Shown one piece after another: positions 42,096-49,824 of a stretch of DNA of 64,000 nt; the stretch's first letter is position 1; each line of letters opens with the position of its first letter. A program made the position numbers and the translations under genes. Under the pieces are notes generated by a model that saw only the letters and a list, made by a program, of their open reading frames with translations, was not told the DNA's origin and searched no databases. The stretch comes from Idiomarina sp. X4. GTDB taxonomy: Bacteria > Pseudomonadota > Gammaproteobacteria > Enterobacterales > Alteromonadaceae. The stretch is from the NCBI RefSeq assembly GCF_002808045.1, contig NZ_CP025000.1, forward strand, positions 2,418,001-2,482,000, written 5' to 3'.

Positions 42096-42508
42096 TGATT
42101 GAGTTTAAAGACTTCCGTACCCTACTCGTTCATATTTACTCATTTAACTACAAGAAAGCCGCTAAGGATTTAGGGGTTTCTGTCACTACTATTTACCGAT
42201 GGTATGACAATAACAGAGCCCCTACTCACGTCGTTAAATATTTGATGGTTGTCGCACGTGGTTACTTGCCCGATAGAGAACCATATATACGATGGTATAT
42301 AGATGGTGATTACATCAATACTCCCTATGGTCGCTTTCTCGCAGCTGAGATTGAGTTTCTAAATCACTACAAATGGTCAGCAAGGCGTTATGCAGACATA
42401 GCGAAAAACCGAAGAGAAAGGATTCCAGACATTGAAAATAGACTTCAGAGTATAGCTGAGGAGGTGTCTGGCATGCTCTCTTTAATCAAGTCCAATAAGG
42501 TTGGTTAG
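42095..42508 (+). CDS. HTH protein coupled to the replication initiator
   Basis: 137 residues. An N-terminal helix-turn-helix (about residues 17-40: YKKAAKDLGVSVTTIYRWYDNNRAP) is followed by REPYIRWYIDGDYINTPYGRFLAAEIEFL, a W-x-x-G-x-x-x-x-TP-x-GR pattern that recalls DUF3653-type proteins of Vibrio filamentous phages, and a C-terminal coiled-coil-like helix (RERIPDIENRLQSIAEEVSGML). The TAATG junction with rep implies translational coupling. Probably a DNA-binding regulator or replication helper of the element; the DUF3653 likeness is tentative. Confidence 0.72.
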   Translation: MIEFKDFRTLLVHIYSFNYKKAAKDLGVSVTTIYRWYDNNRAPTHVVKYLMVVARGYLPDREPYIRWYIDGDYINTPYGRFLAAEIEFLNHYKWSARRYADIAKNRRERIPDIENRLQSIAEEVSGMLSLIKSNKVG

Positions 42509-42566
42509 CGACAAGCAAGCAGACAGGATGGCGGGTTGATTGGCGCTAACCATTGGAAAGACATTT

Positions 42567-42779
42567 TTACCCGCTCTCCTCTAATTTTTTATCACATTTA
42601 GTGCAGACAGGTCGTTTCTTACCGTCAAACTCCCACCAGTAACGGTTTTGCTTCATAGAGCTAAAAGGCTTTCCACAAACATAGCAGCTATTTAAGTCGG
42701 AACTGCTGTAATAGACAATGGATCCAATTACAACGAAAGCACCGATTATAATAGTCAGGATTAATTCCACATTTTCCAT
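42567..42779 (-). CDS. Membrane-anchored zinc-ribbon miniprotein of the dif element
   Basis: 70 residues, opposite strand to rep. A single N-terminal TM helix (about residues 6-24) followed by a zinc-ribbon-like domain with C32-x2-C35 and C59-x2-C62 (SCYVCGKPF and PVCTKCDKKL), and a YWWEFDGKK segment between. A very good ribosome site (AAGGAG, 7-base spacing) shows it is a real gene. The ribbon would face the cytoplasm or periplasm depending on topology. I do not recognise a named family. It could be an accessory (host-interaction, exclusion or export) gene of the element. Confidence 0.72.
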   Translation of the reverse strand: MENVELILTIIIGAFVVIGSIVYYSSSDLNSCYVCGKPFSSMKQNRYWWEFDGKKRPVCTKCDKKLEESG

Positions 42780-42878
42780 GATGCAGCTCCTTAAAGTGAC
42801 ATATTGTCAAAGTATAGCCTTTTGGTTTTGAGAGCAAAGAGAGGATTTCCCCGATTTATGGATGATTATAGGGGGTTA

Positions 42879-42898
42879 TTAGGGGGTTAGCCCCCTAA
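42879..42898. other. Perfect 8-bp stem-loop, origin-like
   Basis: TTAGGGGG (42879-42886) and CCCCCTAA (42891-42898) enclose a TTAG loop. A second, unpaired ATAGGGGG copy lies just before it. No T-run on either strand, so a terminator is unlikely; the small tetraloop hairpin is the shape of a rolling-circle nick site or single-strand origin. Confidence 0.45.
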
Positions 42899-42925
42899 TG
42901 GGTGACAAAATGACAACAAGCCTAA

Positions 42926-43057
42926 ACTTATAGAATTAAAGTTTCGGTTCGACCTAGATCTTCTTAAAAGCCTTGTACCACGCCCTGCTAGACAAAAAAA
43001 TCGGATATGATAATCTTAACTTGACCGTGTGTCGCAATGTCTCTTAATTCTATAAGT
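42926..43057. repeat. 14-bp inverted repeat pair next to the right att site
   Basis: ACTTATAGAATTAA (42926-42939) and its exact complement-inverse TTAATTCTATAAGT (43044-43057) are separated by 104 bases; the right copy ends 1 base before the degenerate XerD arm. In single-stranded DNA they would fold back, recalling the folded attP of CTX-phi. They could also be regulator sites. Confidence 0.6.
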
Positions 43058-43058
43058 G

Positions 43059-43086
43059 TCTGATTTAAATATACATTATACGCAAT
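43059..43086. other. Right attachment site of the dif element, degenerate dif
   Basis: Centre TATACA (43070-43075) and XerC arm TTATACGCAAT (43076-43086) are identical to the left dif, but the XerD arm (43059-43069, TCTGATTTAAA) matches the E. coli arm in only about five positions. This asymmetry is what TLC-phi attachment sites show, where XerC binding is kept and the XerD site is poor. Confidence 0.75.
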
Positions 43087-43126
43087 TATGTAGTATTAGG
43101 TTTTAACGCCCAAATCATCGGTTACT

Positions 43127-43144
43127 CCAGAATTCTGGTATCAT
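43127..43144 (+). promoter_or_regulatory. lonH promoter region with a 12-bp palindrome
   Basis: The perfect palindrome CCAGAATTCTGG (43127-43138) abuts a -10-like TATCAT (43139-43144), 29 bases before the lonH ATG. A repressor bound there would overlap the promoter spacer. No matching -35 of quality is seen. Confidence 0.35.
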
Positions 43145-43173
43145 GCGCTCATAGATAATTAAGAGATAATTTT

Positions 43174-45090
43174 ATGAAGTTAGAACACCTGGCGTTGCAG
43201 CCAGATATTGATAGCTGGTTGCAAAGCTTCCCGGCAAACTTAACCGAGAATCCGTTAGTTGGTCAGTCTCGCGCAACTAAGGCGTTTGATGATGCGCTGC
43301 AGCAACGTGGCACGTATTCGAATATCTATGCGCTGTTTTCGCCTGGTATTTTAAAACGTGATGCGCTTAACGCGTATTTTAGTGAGCACCAATGGGAACA
43401 CTCCAGTTGGTTCGACTGGGTCTATATGGCAAACCCAAACGATGCGCTACGACCAATTGCGGTTAATATTCCGTCGGGTTCGGCTGAGGCTTTTTTAGAG
43501 GCTGTGTGGGCTTTTATTAATTTACCAAAAGACCAACGCGAAACGGCCTATAAAGAAATCACCCAAGCTTATGACACGCACAAGCTCCGGGACTATATGC
43601 AGCAAGTACGTAATGTGTCTCCTGAAGAGATACAAGGTGAACAACTGGCCAGTATTTTAGTGGCGCATAAGCACCCTGCTCCTTATTACTACTGCGACAG
43701 AGTCACAGAAGAGCGTCTGTTTGGTCATATTGGCGTTCAGGCAATTGAAGGAACCGTTCGTTCTGAGTTGCACTTGATAGAGCCAGGCCTTATTCACAAG
43801 GCGAATGGCGGCGTGCTGGCCATTGAGGTTGCTGAGCTATTGGAAGATATTAAGCTTTGGAAGCGCCTGAAAAACGTCATTGAGAGCGGTGAATTAGACT
43901 GGTCAACACCCAAACCGGATTCCGGCACTGCTTTTTTCTACCGTCCAGAGCCGGTTCCGGTTAATTTGAAAGTCATTTTACTGGGCTCTCGTAACGAATA
44001 CGCTCAATTACGCGAATACGACGAAGACTTTGATCATTTCTTTCCGTTTCTGGCAGACTTTCATGGTCATTACGCTACGCAAAATGACCCCGTGGCACCC
44101 TACTTTGATTACCTGAATTACGTTTGGCAAATTGCTGACGTGTTGCCGTTAAATCAAAGTGGTTATGCTGGGTTATTAAAAGTGTGTGCTCGATACACCG
44201 ATTACCAGCAAGAACTCACGCTTAATTCTGTTCGCTTGTTGCAGGTATTAAGGGAGGCCAACAGTTGTGCATTAGAGCGTCAACAAACAGAGATTGATAA
44301 GCAAGCCATTGACGATGCGTTGCAGCAGCAGCGTGACCGCGAAGGTAACTTAGCGGAACTGAGTCGCCGCAGTATTCTTGAGCAACAAGTTAGAATAGAT
44401 ACCCACGGCGAAGCTATTGGCCAGCTTAATGGTCTGACCGTTGTCACTATGGGTGGCAGCGAATTTGGGGAACCGTCCCGGATTACCGCCACTATTCACT
44501 ATGGCGACGGCGATATTATTGATATCGAACGCAAATCGGATTTGTCAGGAAATATTCACACTAAAGGTGTGATGATTCTAAGCGCTTATTTAGCCAACCA
44601 ATTCGCGCGTTACGCCCCGCTGTCGGTGTCAGCCACGGTTGTATTTGAACAGTCTTACTACGAAGTTGACGGTGACAGCGCGTCTTTAGGTGAGCTGTGC
44701 TGCTTAATGTCTGCATTAGCTAATATTCCTCTGAAACAGTCTTTAGCAATAACTGGCGCTGTCGATCAGTTTGGTAACGTGCAGTCTATTGGCGCGGTTA
44801 ATGAAAAAATTGAAGGTTATTATGCACTGTGTAAAGAGCGCGGTTTTAACGGCGATCAAGGTGTTATTATTCCAGTCTCCAATAAGCACCAATTGAACTT
44901 GAACGAAGAAGTTATCGACGCGGTAAAACACGGAAACTTCCATATCTATGCCGTTGCTCACGTTGAGGAAGCGTTAGAGATACTCTCTTCCTGTAGAGCG
45001 GATGATTTTTTCCAGAAAGTGAAAGAAAACACCTTGGAAGATGATGCGTCAGATCAACCTATTGGCTTTTGGCGTCGACTTTTTTCATAA
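43174..45090 (+). CDS. lonH: Lon-like protease LonH (YcbZ family)
   Basis: 638-residue S16 Lon-type serine protease homolog. The C-terminal proteolytic domain is clear: the catalytic serine lies in EVDGDSASLGELCCLMSA and the lysine in GAVNEKIEGYYALC, giving the Ser-Lys dyad. The N-terminal part (LVGQSRATKAFDDAL) resembles an AAA-related module, but I see no G-x4-GKS/T Walker A motif, so ATP use is doubtful; HKANGGVLAIEVAELLED is the Walker B-like region. Located just before fabA, as ycbZ is in E. coli, with 89 bp between them. Confidence 0.9.
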   Translation: MKLEHLALQPDIDSWLQSFPANLTENPLVGQSRATKAFDDALQQRGTYSNIYALFSPGILKRDALNAYFSEHQWEHSSWFDWVYMANPNDALRPIAVNIPSGSAEAFLEAVWAFINLPKDQRETAYKEITQAYDTHKLRDYMQQVRNVSPEEIQGEQLASILVAHKHPAPYYYCDRVTEERLFGHIGVQAIEGTVRSELHLIEPGLIHKANGGVLAIEVAELLEDIKLWKRLKNVIESGELDWSTPKPDSGTAFFYRPEPVPVNLKVILLGSRNEYAQLREYDEDFDHFFPFLADFHGHYATQNDPVAPYFDYLNYVWQIADVLPLNQSGYAGLLKVCARYTDYQQELTLNSVRLLQVLREANSCALERQQTEIDKQAIDDALQQQRDREGNLAELSRRSILEQQVRIDTHGEAIGQLNGLTVVTMGGSEFGEPSRITATIHYGDGDIIDIERKSDLSGNIHTKGVMILSAYLANQFARYAPLSVSATVVFEQSYYEVDGDSASLGELCCLMSALANIPLKQSLAITGAVDQFGNVQSIGAVNEKIEGYYALCKERGFNGDQGVIIPVSNKHQLNLNEEVIDAVKHGNFHIYAVAHVEEALEILSSCRADDFFQKVKENTLEDDASDQPIGFWRRLFS

Positions 45091-45120
45091 TTTTTTGTTC
45101 ATAAGCACTTGTCGGATTTG

Positions 45121-45144
45121 TTTAGCGTACAGCTGTACGCTAAA
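45121..45144. promoter_or_regulatory. 24-bp palindrome upstream of fabA, probable FabR operator
   Basis: A perfect palindrome, half-site TTTAGCGTACAG mirrored exactly, ends 36 bases before the fabA start. The core AGCGTACA..TGTACGCT is the known FabR recognition pattern that represses unsaturated fatty acid genes (fabA, fabB). This predicts control of fabA by acyl-chain unsaturation; no fabR gene lies in the window. Confidence 0.82.
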
Positions 45145-45179
45145 CTGCGGCACAGATTTTTCAATTATTTAAGGTGTTT

Positions 45180-45692
45180 ATGAAACAGTCGAGTTTTACC
45201 CGCGAGGACCTACTCGCATGTAGCCGTGGCGAAATGTTTGGCCCTGGTAACAGCAAACTGCCCGCCCCTGATATGTTAATGATGGATAGAATCATTGAAA
45301 TTAATGAAGACGGCGGTGCCCATGGTAAAGGCTATATTCATGCAGAATTAGACATTAACCCTGATCTTTGGTTTTTCCAGTGTCACTTTATCGGGGACCC
45401 GGTAATGCCTGGCTGCCTTGGCTTAGACGCAATGTGGCAATTACTGGGTTTTCATTTGGCGTGGTCAGGCGGTCCTGGTCGTGGACGTGCATTAGGCGTT
45501 GGTGAAGTGAAGTTTACGGGGCAAATTCTTCCTGAACATAAGAAAGTTAGCTATTACATCGATATGAAACGCGTCATAAAACGCAAGTTGTTCATGGGTG
45601 TTGGCGACGGCCGTGTCGAAGTCGATGGCCGTGAGATTTATACTGCTAAAGATTTAAAAGTCGGGCTGTTTACGGATACATCTACTTTTTAA
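45180..45692 (+). CDS. fabA: 3-hydroxydecanoyl-ACP dehydratase/isomerase
   Basis: Dehydrates 3-hydroxydecanoyl-ACP and isomerises trans-2 to cis-3 decenoyl-ACP, the entry into unsaturated fatty acids. Active-site His is H69 in [15 protein letters not shown] and the partner Asp D83 in LGLDAMWQ; also MLMMDRI and [15 protein letters not shown]. 170 residues from ATG 45180; an ATG two codons earlier is possible. Sits between lonH and rmf and is followed by a strong terminator. Confidence 0.98.
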   Translation: MKQSSFTREDLLACSRGEMFGPGNSKLPAPDMLMMDRIIEINEDGGAHGKGYIHAELDINPDLWFFQCHFIGDPVMPGCLGLDAMWQLLGFHLAWSGGPGRGRALGVGEVKFTGQILPEHKKVSYYIDMKRVIKRKLFMGVGDGRVEVDGREIYTAKDLKVGLFTDTSTF

Positions 45693-45717
45693 TAGCGCGA
45701 CAACTTGCTGAAAACAA

Positions 45718-45748
45718 AAACGCCGATAGCTGTTACTATCGGCGTTTC
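45718..45748. terminator. Intrinsic terminator between fabA and rmf
   Basis: AAACGCCGATAG (45718-45729) pairs perfectly with CTATCGGCGTTT (45736-45747) over a 6-base loop. A's on the left and T's on the right make it usable for both convergent genes. Confidence 0.9.
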
Positions 45749-45768
45749 TCCTTTAAAGGAATGACAAA

Positions 45769-45945
45769 TTAGCGAAACAAGCCGGTATTCCTTGCTTCCA
45801 TGGCGTCTCTCCAGCCACCTAACCAATGAGATCTAAACTCGTCTTGAGTTTGATAAGGACAGTTATCTTTTGAGCGCCCATGTAAACCAGCTTTAAAGCC
45901 TTGAGTGTGAGCTCTTTCAAAGCGATCGCGTTTTTGTCTTTTCAT
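45769..45945 (-). CDS. rmf: Ribosome modulation factor
   Basis: 58-residue basic protein that dimerises 70S ribosomes into inactive 100S particles in stationary phase. Translated by hand from the minus strand: it begins MKRQKRDRFERAH, has the hallmark CPYQTQDEFRSHWLGGWRDAM, and ends TGLFR. The match to E. coli Rmf extends over the whole length. GAGGATAG precedes the ATG as ribosome site. Convergent with fabA, the same local arrangement as in E. coli (lonH/ycbZ-fabA-rmf). Its 5' leader can form a GAGGC/GCCTC hairpin near 45986-46006. Confidence 0.96.
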   Translation of the reverse strand: MKRQKRDRFERAHTQGFKAGLHGRSKDNCPYQTQDEFRSHWLGGWRDAMEARNTGLFR

Positions 45946-46045
45946 AAATCTATCCTCGCCTGTTGTTCACAGTTGTTCTTTTTAAGAGGCTTTTTATTTA
46001 TGCCTCTCTACTATTGATAGACTTATTTGGAGAGAGTTCAATTGT

Positions 46046-46103
46046 AAAAGTGGCAGAGTCTCAGTTGACATTTTTTAACGAATTGAAACTGTGCCACTTT
46101 TTT
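46046..46103 (-). terminator. Long interrupted hairpin after the DUF3466 gene
   Basis: AAAAGTGGCA plus CAGTT on the left arm pair with AACTG plus TGCCACTTTT on the right (a 6-base bulge in between), with about a 20-base loop. It begins 12 bases past the DUF3466 stop, with T's at the far end on both strands. Confidence 0.6.
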
Positions 46104-46114
46104 ATATAGAACGT

Positions 46115-47857
46115 TTAGCTATTAATTTTTGATTTACGACGGAATACAGAAATAAGTGCACCTAAGCTGATAAAGCCAAACAAAGACCCAAAGCCTAAAC
46201 TCGCCCCCTGCCTTTCTACAAGGTTCTCTTGTTCCGTACAATCGTTCAGCTCACCATCGGCAGCTGAAGGATCAAGTTTTAAAGTAACAACTACGTCCCG
46301 CGTTTGAGTTTCACCATCGCTGTCTGTGTACTCCTCCGGCTTAAGTGCTGTTGCAACAATAACACCACTGTCATTAATGCTGTTTGCTTCAATAATATTG
46401 TAGGGAGCCTCACAGCTTATCGCATTGTTTAAGTTAATAAATTCAGCACCCTCCTTTGTCGAGTCGAACATAAACGCTGCTCTGTCTCGAATAGAAAGAC
46501 TCGCTTCTATCTCTCCTGTACCGACAACAATGCCATTAGTGTTAATTGCGTTTGCAACAGTTGATGAGCCAGTAAAAAAGCCAGGTAACATGGTCAGCTC
46601 TTTACTATTAACATCGAAAACAAAGCTTGTTGTTCTTAACTTTGAGGAAATAACTTCAGCTAAATAACCTGTCGCAATATTATTGTCATTAATATCATTG
46701 ACAGAGCCCCAGCGATATTTGGGATCTTCTGTTATTGGTAATGCGTCCCCATTCATAAAAATAGCCGGCATTTTTACAGCATCTAAATCGGGGTGATATG
46801 TCCAGCTTTGACCGCCCGCTATGCCGTTATTGTTGACTGTATAAGCGTAACTTGAAAAGTCATTTTTATCGTCTTCCTTCCGAGGCATTAAAGTACCTAA
46901 CCTCTCAGGTTCACCAATAACGTTTCCATTGGCGCCTAGCTGCCACAAAAAACCTCGAACATCGTAAATGGAACGGTTAGCGCCAAATGAGCCACTATTA
47001 CTTCTCGAATAGAGGCTAAAAGTATAAGGTTCTATGTTTCCAGCCGTGCTATTTTTTAAAGAAAACCAAATTTCCCACACACATACCTGTAAAGGTTTCG
47101 TAACAATGGTTTCTTCATCTTCAGGTGTGCACTCTGCAATTCTTTCTTCTGCGCGAGGGCTAACAGCAGTACTCGCGTAACCAGCGGCTAGTCCTGAATC
47201 ATTAACATCCATCAATGCAGTTTCACCACCAAGGTACTCTGTCTCAGGCGGTGTGACCTGCGTAATCTCACCATTATTAAACCAGACACCGCGGCTAATA
47301 AAGTCAGAAATAAAATACTCACGGCTCTGTTCTGCGCCGTCACTATCAGTGTAGGTATACTCAACTAATTCATATGGGGCAGTACTGTAACCCACAGCAG
47401 AGTTGGCGTTATTAATGCTGTAAAAAAAACTGTCACTGCTATCAGCCCACTCTTCTCCTGTTGGTGGTATCGGCTCTACTGATTGAAGTGCCGAATCAAA
47501 ATAAAACGCTCTATTTATACCAACTCTTTGAGGTTGCTCTCGTTCAACACCAATAATCCCTAATTGTTCGTTAGCAAGGGCTTTAATTAAGATTTCTCGC
47601 TCCTCTTGAGTTAAAGACTCAAGACTATCAATCTCTAGATTATCCAGGATTCTTTGAGACACCTTTGTTATATCTACGTCAGTTGGTAAGCGCGAAATAC
47701 CCACCACAAAGTTTTGCGCGTTAATATCCCGAGGAAAGCTATGACGAAAGTTATCGGCTGTCGGTATTTCTTCTACCTGATACAAATCAGCAGCAGCTGA
47801 CAGTGATAGCGATGACAAAATAGCGGCAGTAACAGCTTTTGTTGTAAATGTTTTCAT
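46115..47857 (-). CDS. DUF3466 family exported protein with C-terminal sorting-like signal
   Basis: 580 residues. Sec signal peptide (residues 1-23, ending LSAAADLYQVEE) and a repetitive beta-rich middle built on recurring units of the type INxxGxxxGxS (SINNANSAVGYST, DVNDSGLAAGYAST, TVNNNGIAGGQSW, DINDNNIATGYL, AINTNGIVVGTGE, SINDSGVIVATA), which suggests a beta-propeller. The C-terminus (GASLGFGSLFGFISLGALISVFRRKS) is a glycine-rich/TM/arginine tripartite tail like GlyGly-CTERM. Function unknown; surface or secreted location is inferred. Downstream of uup by 14 bp on the same strand. Confidence 0.82.
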   Translation of the reverse strand: MKTFTTKAVTAAILSSLSLSAAADLYQVEEIPTADNFRHSFPRDINAQNFVVGISRLPTDVDITKVSQRILDNLEIDSLESLTQEEREILIKALANEQLGIIGVEREQPQRVGINRAFYFDSALQSVEPIPPTGEEWADSSDSFFYSINNANSAVGYSTAPYELVEYTYTDSDGAEQSREYFISDFISRGVWFNNGEITQVTPPETEYLGGETALMDVNDSGLAAGYASTAVSPRAEERIAECTPEDEETIVTKPLQVCVWEIWFSLKNSTAGNIEPYTFSLYSRSNSGSFGANRSIYDVRGFLWQLGANGNVIGEPERLGTLMPRKEDDKNDFSSYAYTVNNNGIAGGQSWTYHPDLDAVKMPAIFMNGDALPITEDPKYRWGSVNDINDNNIATGYLAEVISSKLRTTSFVFDVNSKELTMLPGFFTGSSTVANAINTNGIVVGTGEIEASLSIRDRAAFMFDSTKEGAEFINLNNAISCEAPYNIIEANSINDSGVIVATALKPEEYTDSDGETQTRDVVVTLKLDPSAADGELNDCTEQENLVERQGASLGFGSLFGFISLGALISVFRRKSKINS

Positions 47858-47871
47858 TATTAATAACTACT

Positions 47872-49824
47872 CTATTCTGATAAGTTTTCGAGTTCTTCCC
47901 AACGCTCAAGATCCTGCATCAGCTGCTCTTCCAGCTCTGTAATTTCATTCATGACAGGCTCTGTTTTCTCTAGCGGTTGTTCAAAAAACCCAGCTTCATT
48001 AATTAATTCTTGTAACTCTTCCAGACGCGCTTCTTTTTCAGCAATCACTTTTGGTAGCTCGTCCAGCTCACGCTGCAACTTATAGGATAACTTTTTACGT
48101 GGCTTGGCTGAACCGTTGGAAGACGCTTGTTTATCCGCTTCTTTATTTTTGTTGGACTCAGACTCTTTTACTGGTGCTTTGGTTCCCTTTGAAGGGGAAG
48201 AATTTGTTGATTCGGAAGGCTTTTTATTTTTTAAATAGTGCTCAAGCTCGGTAAAGCCACCGAAAATTTCAGTAATGATTCCATCGCCTTCAAAATAAAG
48301 AACACTTGTGGCGGTATTATCAACGAACTCACGGTCGTGACTTACCAGAAGAACCGTACCTTCGTAATTGGCAATTATCTGTTCTAGAAGTTCGAGTGTT
48401 TCAATGTCCAAGTCGTTGGTGGGCTCATCGAGAACCAAAATATTGCTTGGTTTTAGCAGTATTTTCGCCAGTAAGGCGCGATTTCGCTCACCACCAGACA
48501 ATGCACTAACCGGTGTACGTGCCTGCTTCGGGGTGAATAGAAAGTCCTGCAAGTAACTTAAGATATGTCGCGGACGCCCCTGAAACTCAATGTCTTGTTT
48601 GCCGTCACCCACGTTGTCCATAACCGACTGAGCGGGATCGAGCTGCGCCCTGTGCTGATCAAAGTAAGCAACCTCTAGGTTGGTTCCTAAACGTACAACG
48701 CCTGAGTCAACCGGCTGATCGCCCAAAATCACCTTTATTAAGGTACTTTTCCCACAGCCGTTGGGACCAACAAGCGCGACTTTGTCACCACGCATCAGCA
48801 GCAAATCGAGATCGTTGATAATTCGCTTACCGCCGAAAGACAAGGACATATTCTCGCCTTCAAAGACCTTCTTGCCGGAACGCTGTGACTCATTAACGGA
48901 TAAATTGGCTTTTCCCTGAAGTTCGCGGCGTTGTTGTCTTTGTTTGCGTAAATCTTGCAAAGCACGCACACGCCCTTCATTACGGGTTCGGCGTGCCTTA
49001 ATACCTTGTCGTATCCAAGCCTCTTCTTCCGCCAGCTTTTTATCAAATTCCGCATTTTGGGCTGCTTCTGCTTCTAAAGCTTCATTTTTCTTAACTAGGT
49101 AATTGTCGTAATTACCGGAGTAACTCGTCAATAAACCCCGATCTAAGTCAATGATTCGAGTCGCCAGGCGTCTTATAAAAGCACGGTCATGACTGATAAA
49201 CAGCACAGCACCTTTAAAAGCGACGATTTGCTCTTCAAGCCAACGAACCATATCAATATCTAAGTGGTTGGTTGGCTCATCCAGTAATAATAAATCGGGA
49301 TCAACCACAAGCGCACGTGCCAACGCAATACGTCGTAACCAACCACCGGACAAGGATGCCATAGTGTCATCAGCGGGCAGTTGTAAACGCGTTAAAGTTT
49401 GCTCTATACGCGTGGCCATTTGCCACCCATTACAAGCATCCAGCGCAGTTTGAACACGCTCTAAGTCCTGCAGTGTTTTATCATTGCTACTTCCGTCTGC
49501 CAGTTGCTCTGAGAGTCTATGGTATTCTGACAGGAGTCTTCCGGTGTCGGCTAATCCCTCAGCAACATAATCATAAATAGTTTGTGTCGATTGGGCTGGG
49601 GGGTCCTGCGGTAAGCGGGCGACTTTCGTGTCGCCTATTGTTTGCACACTTCCCGAATCCAGTAAGATTTCACCATCAATGGCCTTTAATAACGTCGACT
49701 TTCCGGCGCCATTACGACCAACCAAGCAAATACGCTCACCCGCTTCTACCGTAAAGTCGACGCCATCTAGAATAGCATCCGCACCAAAGGCTAAATGAGC
49801 ATCCTGAACTCGCAATAAACTCAT
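47872..49824 (-). CDS. uup: ABC-F ATPase Uup
   Basis: 650-residue cytoplasmic tandem ABC protein without TM segments. First Walker A GRNGAGKSTLL and signature LSGGWLRRIALARAL; second Walker A GPNGCGKSTLI and signature LSGGERNRALLAKIL; Walker B LLLLDEPTNHLD and ILVLDEPTNDLD. The C-terminal coiled-coil DNA-binding domain (about residues 560-648) identifies Uup; it is tied to precise transposon excision and to ribosome function. Overlaps the glutaredoxin-like gene by 4 bases. Confidence 0.96.
   Translation of the reverse strand: MSLLRVQDAHLAFGADAILDGVDFTVEAGERICLVGRNGAGKSTLLKAIDGEILLDSGSVQTIGDTKVARLPQDPPAQSTQTIYDYVAEGLADTGRLLSEYHRLSEQLADGSSNDKTLQDLERVQTALDACNGWQMATRIEQTLTRLQLPADDTMASLSGGWLRRIALARALVVDPDLLLLDEPTNHLDIDMVRWLEEQIVAFKGAVLFISHDRAFIRRLATRIIDLDRGLLTSYSGNYDNYLVKKNEALEAEAAQNAEFDKKLAEEEAWIRQGIKARRTRNEGRVRALQDLRKQRQQRRELQGKANLSVNESQRSGKKVFEGENMSLSFGGKRIINDLDLLLMRGDKVALVGPNGCGKSTLIKVILGDQPVDSGVVRLGTNLEVAYFDQHRAQLDPAQSVMDNVGDGKQDIEFQGRPRHILSYLQDFLFTPKQARTPVSALSGGERNRALLAKILLKPSNILVLDEPTNDLDIETLELLEQIIANYEGTVLLVSHDREFVDNTATSVLYFEGDGIITEIFGGFTELEHYLKNKKPSESTNSSPSKGTKAPVKESESNKNKEADKQASSNGSAKPRKKLSYKLQRELDELPKVIAEKEARLEELQELINEAGFFEQPLEKTEPVMNEITELEEQLMQDLERWEELENLSE

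Larger units (their letters stand above)
42780..43058. other. Non-coding right part of the dif element
   Basis: About 280 bp without a credible gene. It holds the divergent leader of the zinc-ribbon gene, an 8-bp perfect stem-loop at 42879-42898, and a 14-bp inverted repeat pair (42926-42939 and 43044-43057). This is a natural place for an origin, a phage attachment fold or regulator sites. Confidence 0.6.
41029..43069 (+). mobile_element. 2.04-kb dif-integrated rolling-circle element (IMEX candidate)
   Basis: A 19-bp perfect direct repeat that includes the dif centre and XerC arm occurs at 41027-41045 and again at 43068-43086, exactly 2041 bp apart. The left copy has a canonical XerD arm and the right one does not. 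Between them lie an HUH replication initiator, a coupled HTH protein, and an opposite-strand zinc-ribbon membrane miniprotein, with hairpin-rich non-coding flanks. This matches integration of a circular element by host XerC/XerD, as known for CTX-phi and the satellite TLC-phi. There is no integrase, transposase or capsid gene. TLC is about 5 kb; this is far smaller. Mechanism is inferred; repeats and genes are seen directly. Confidence 0.82.
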
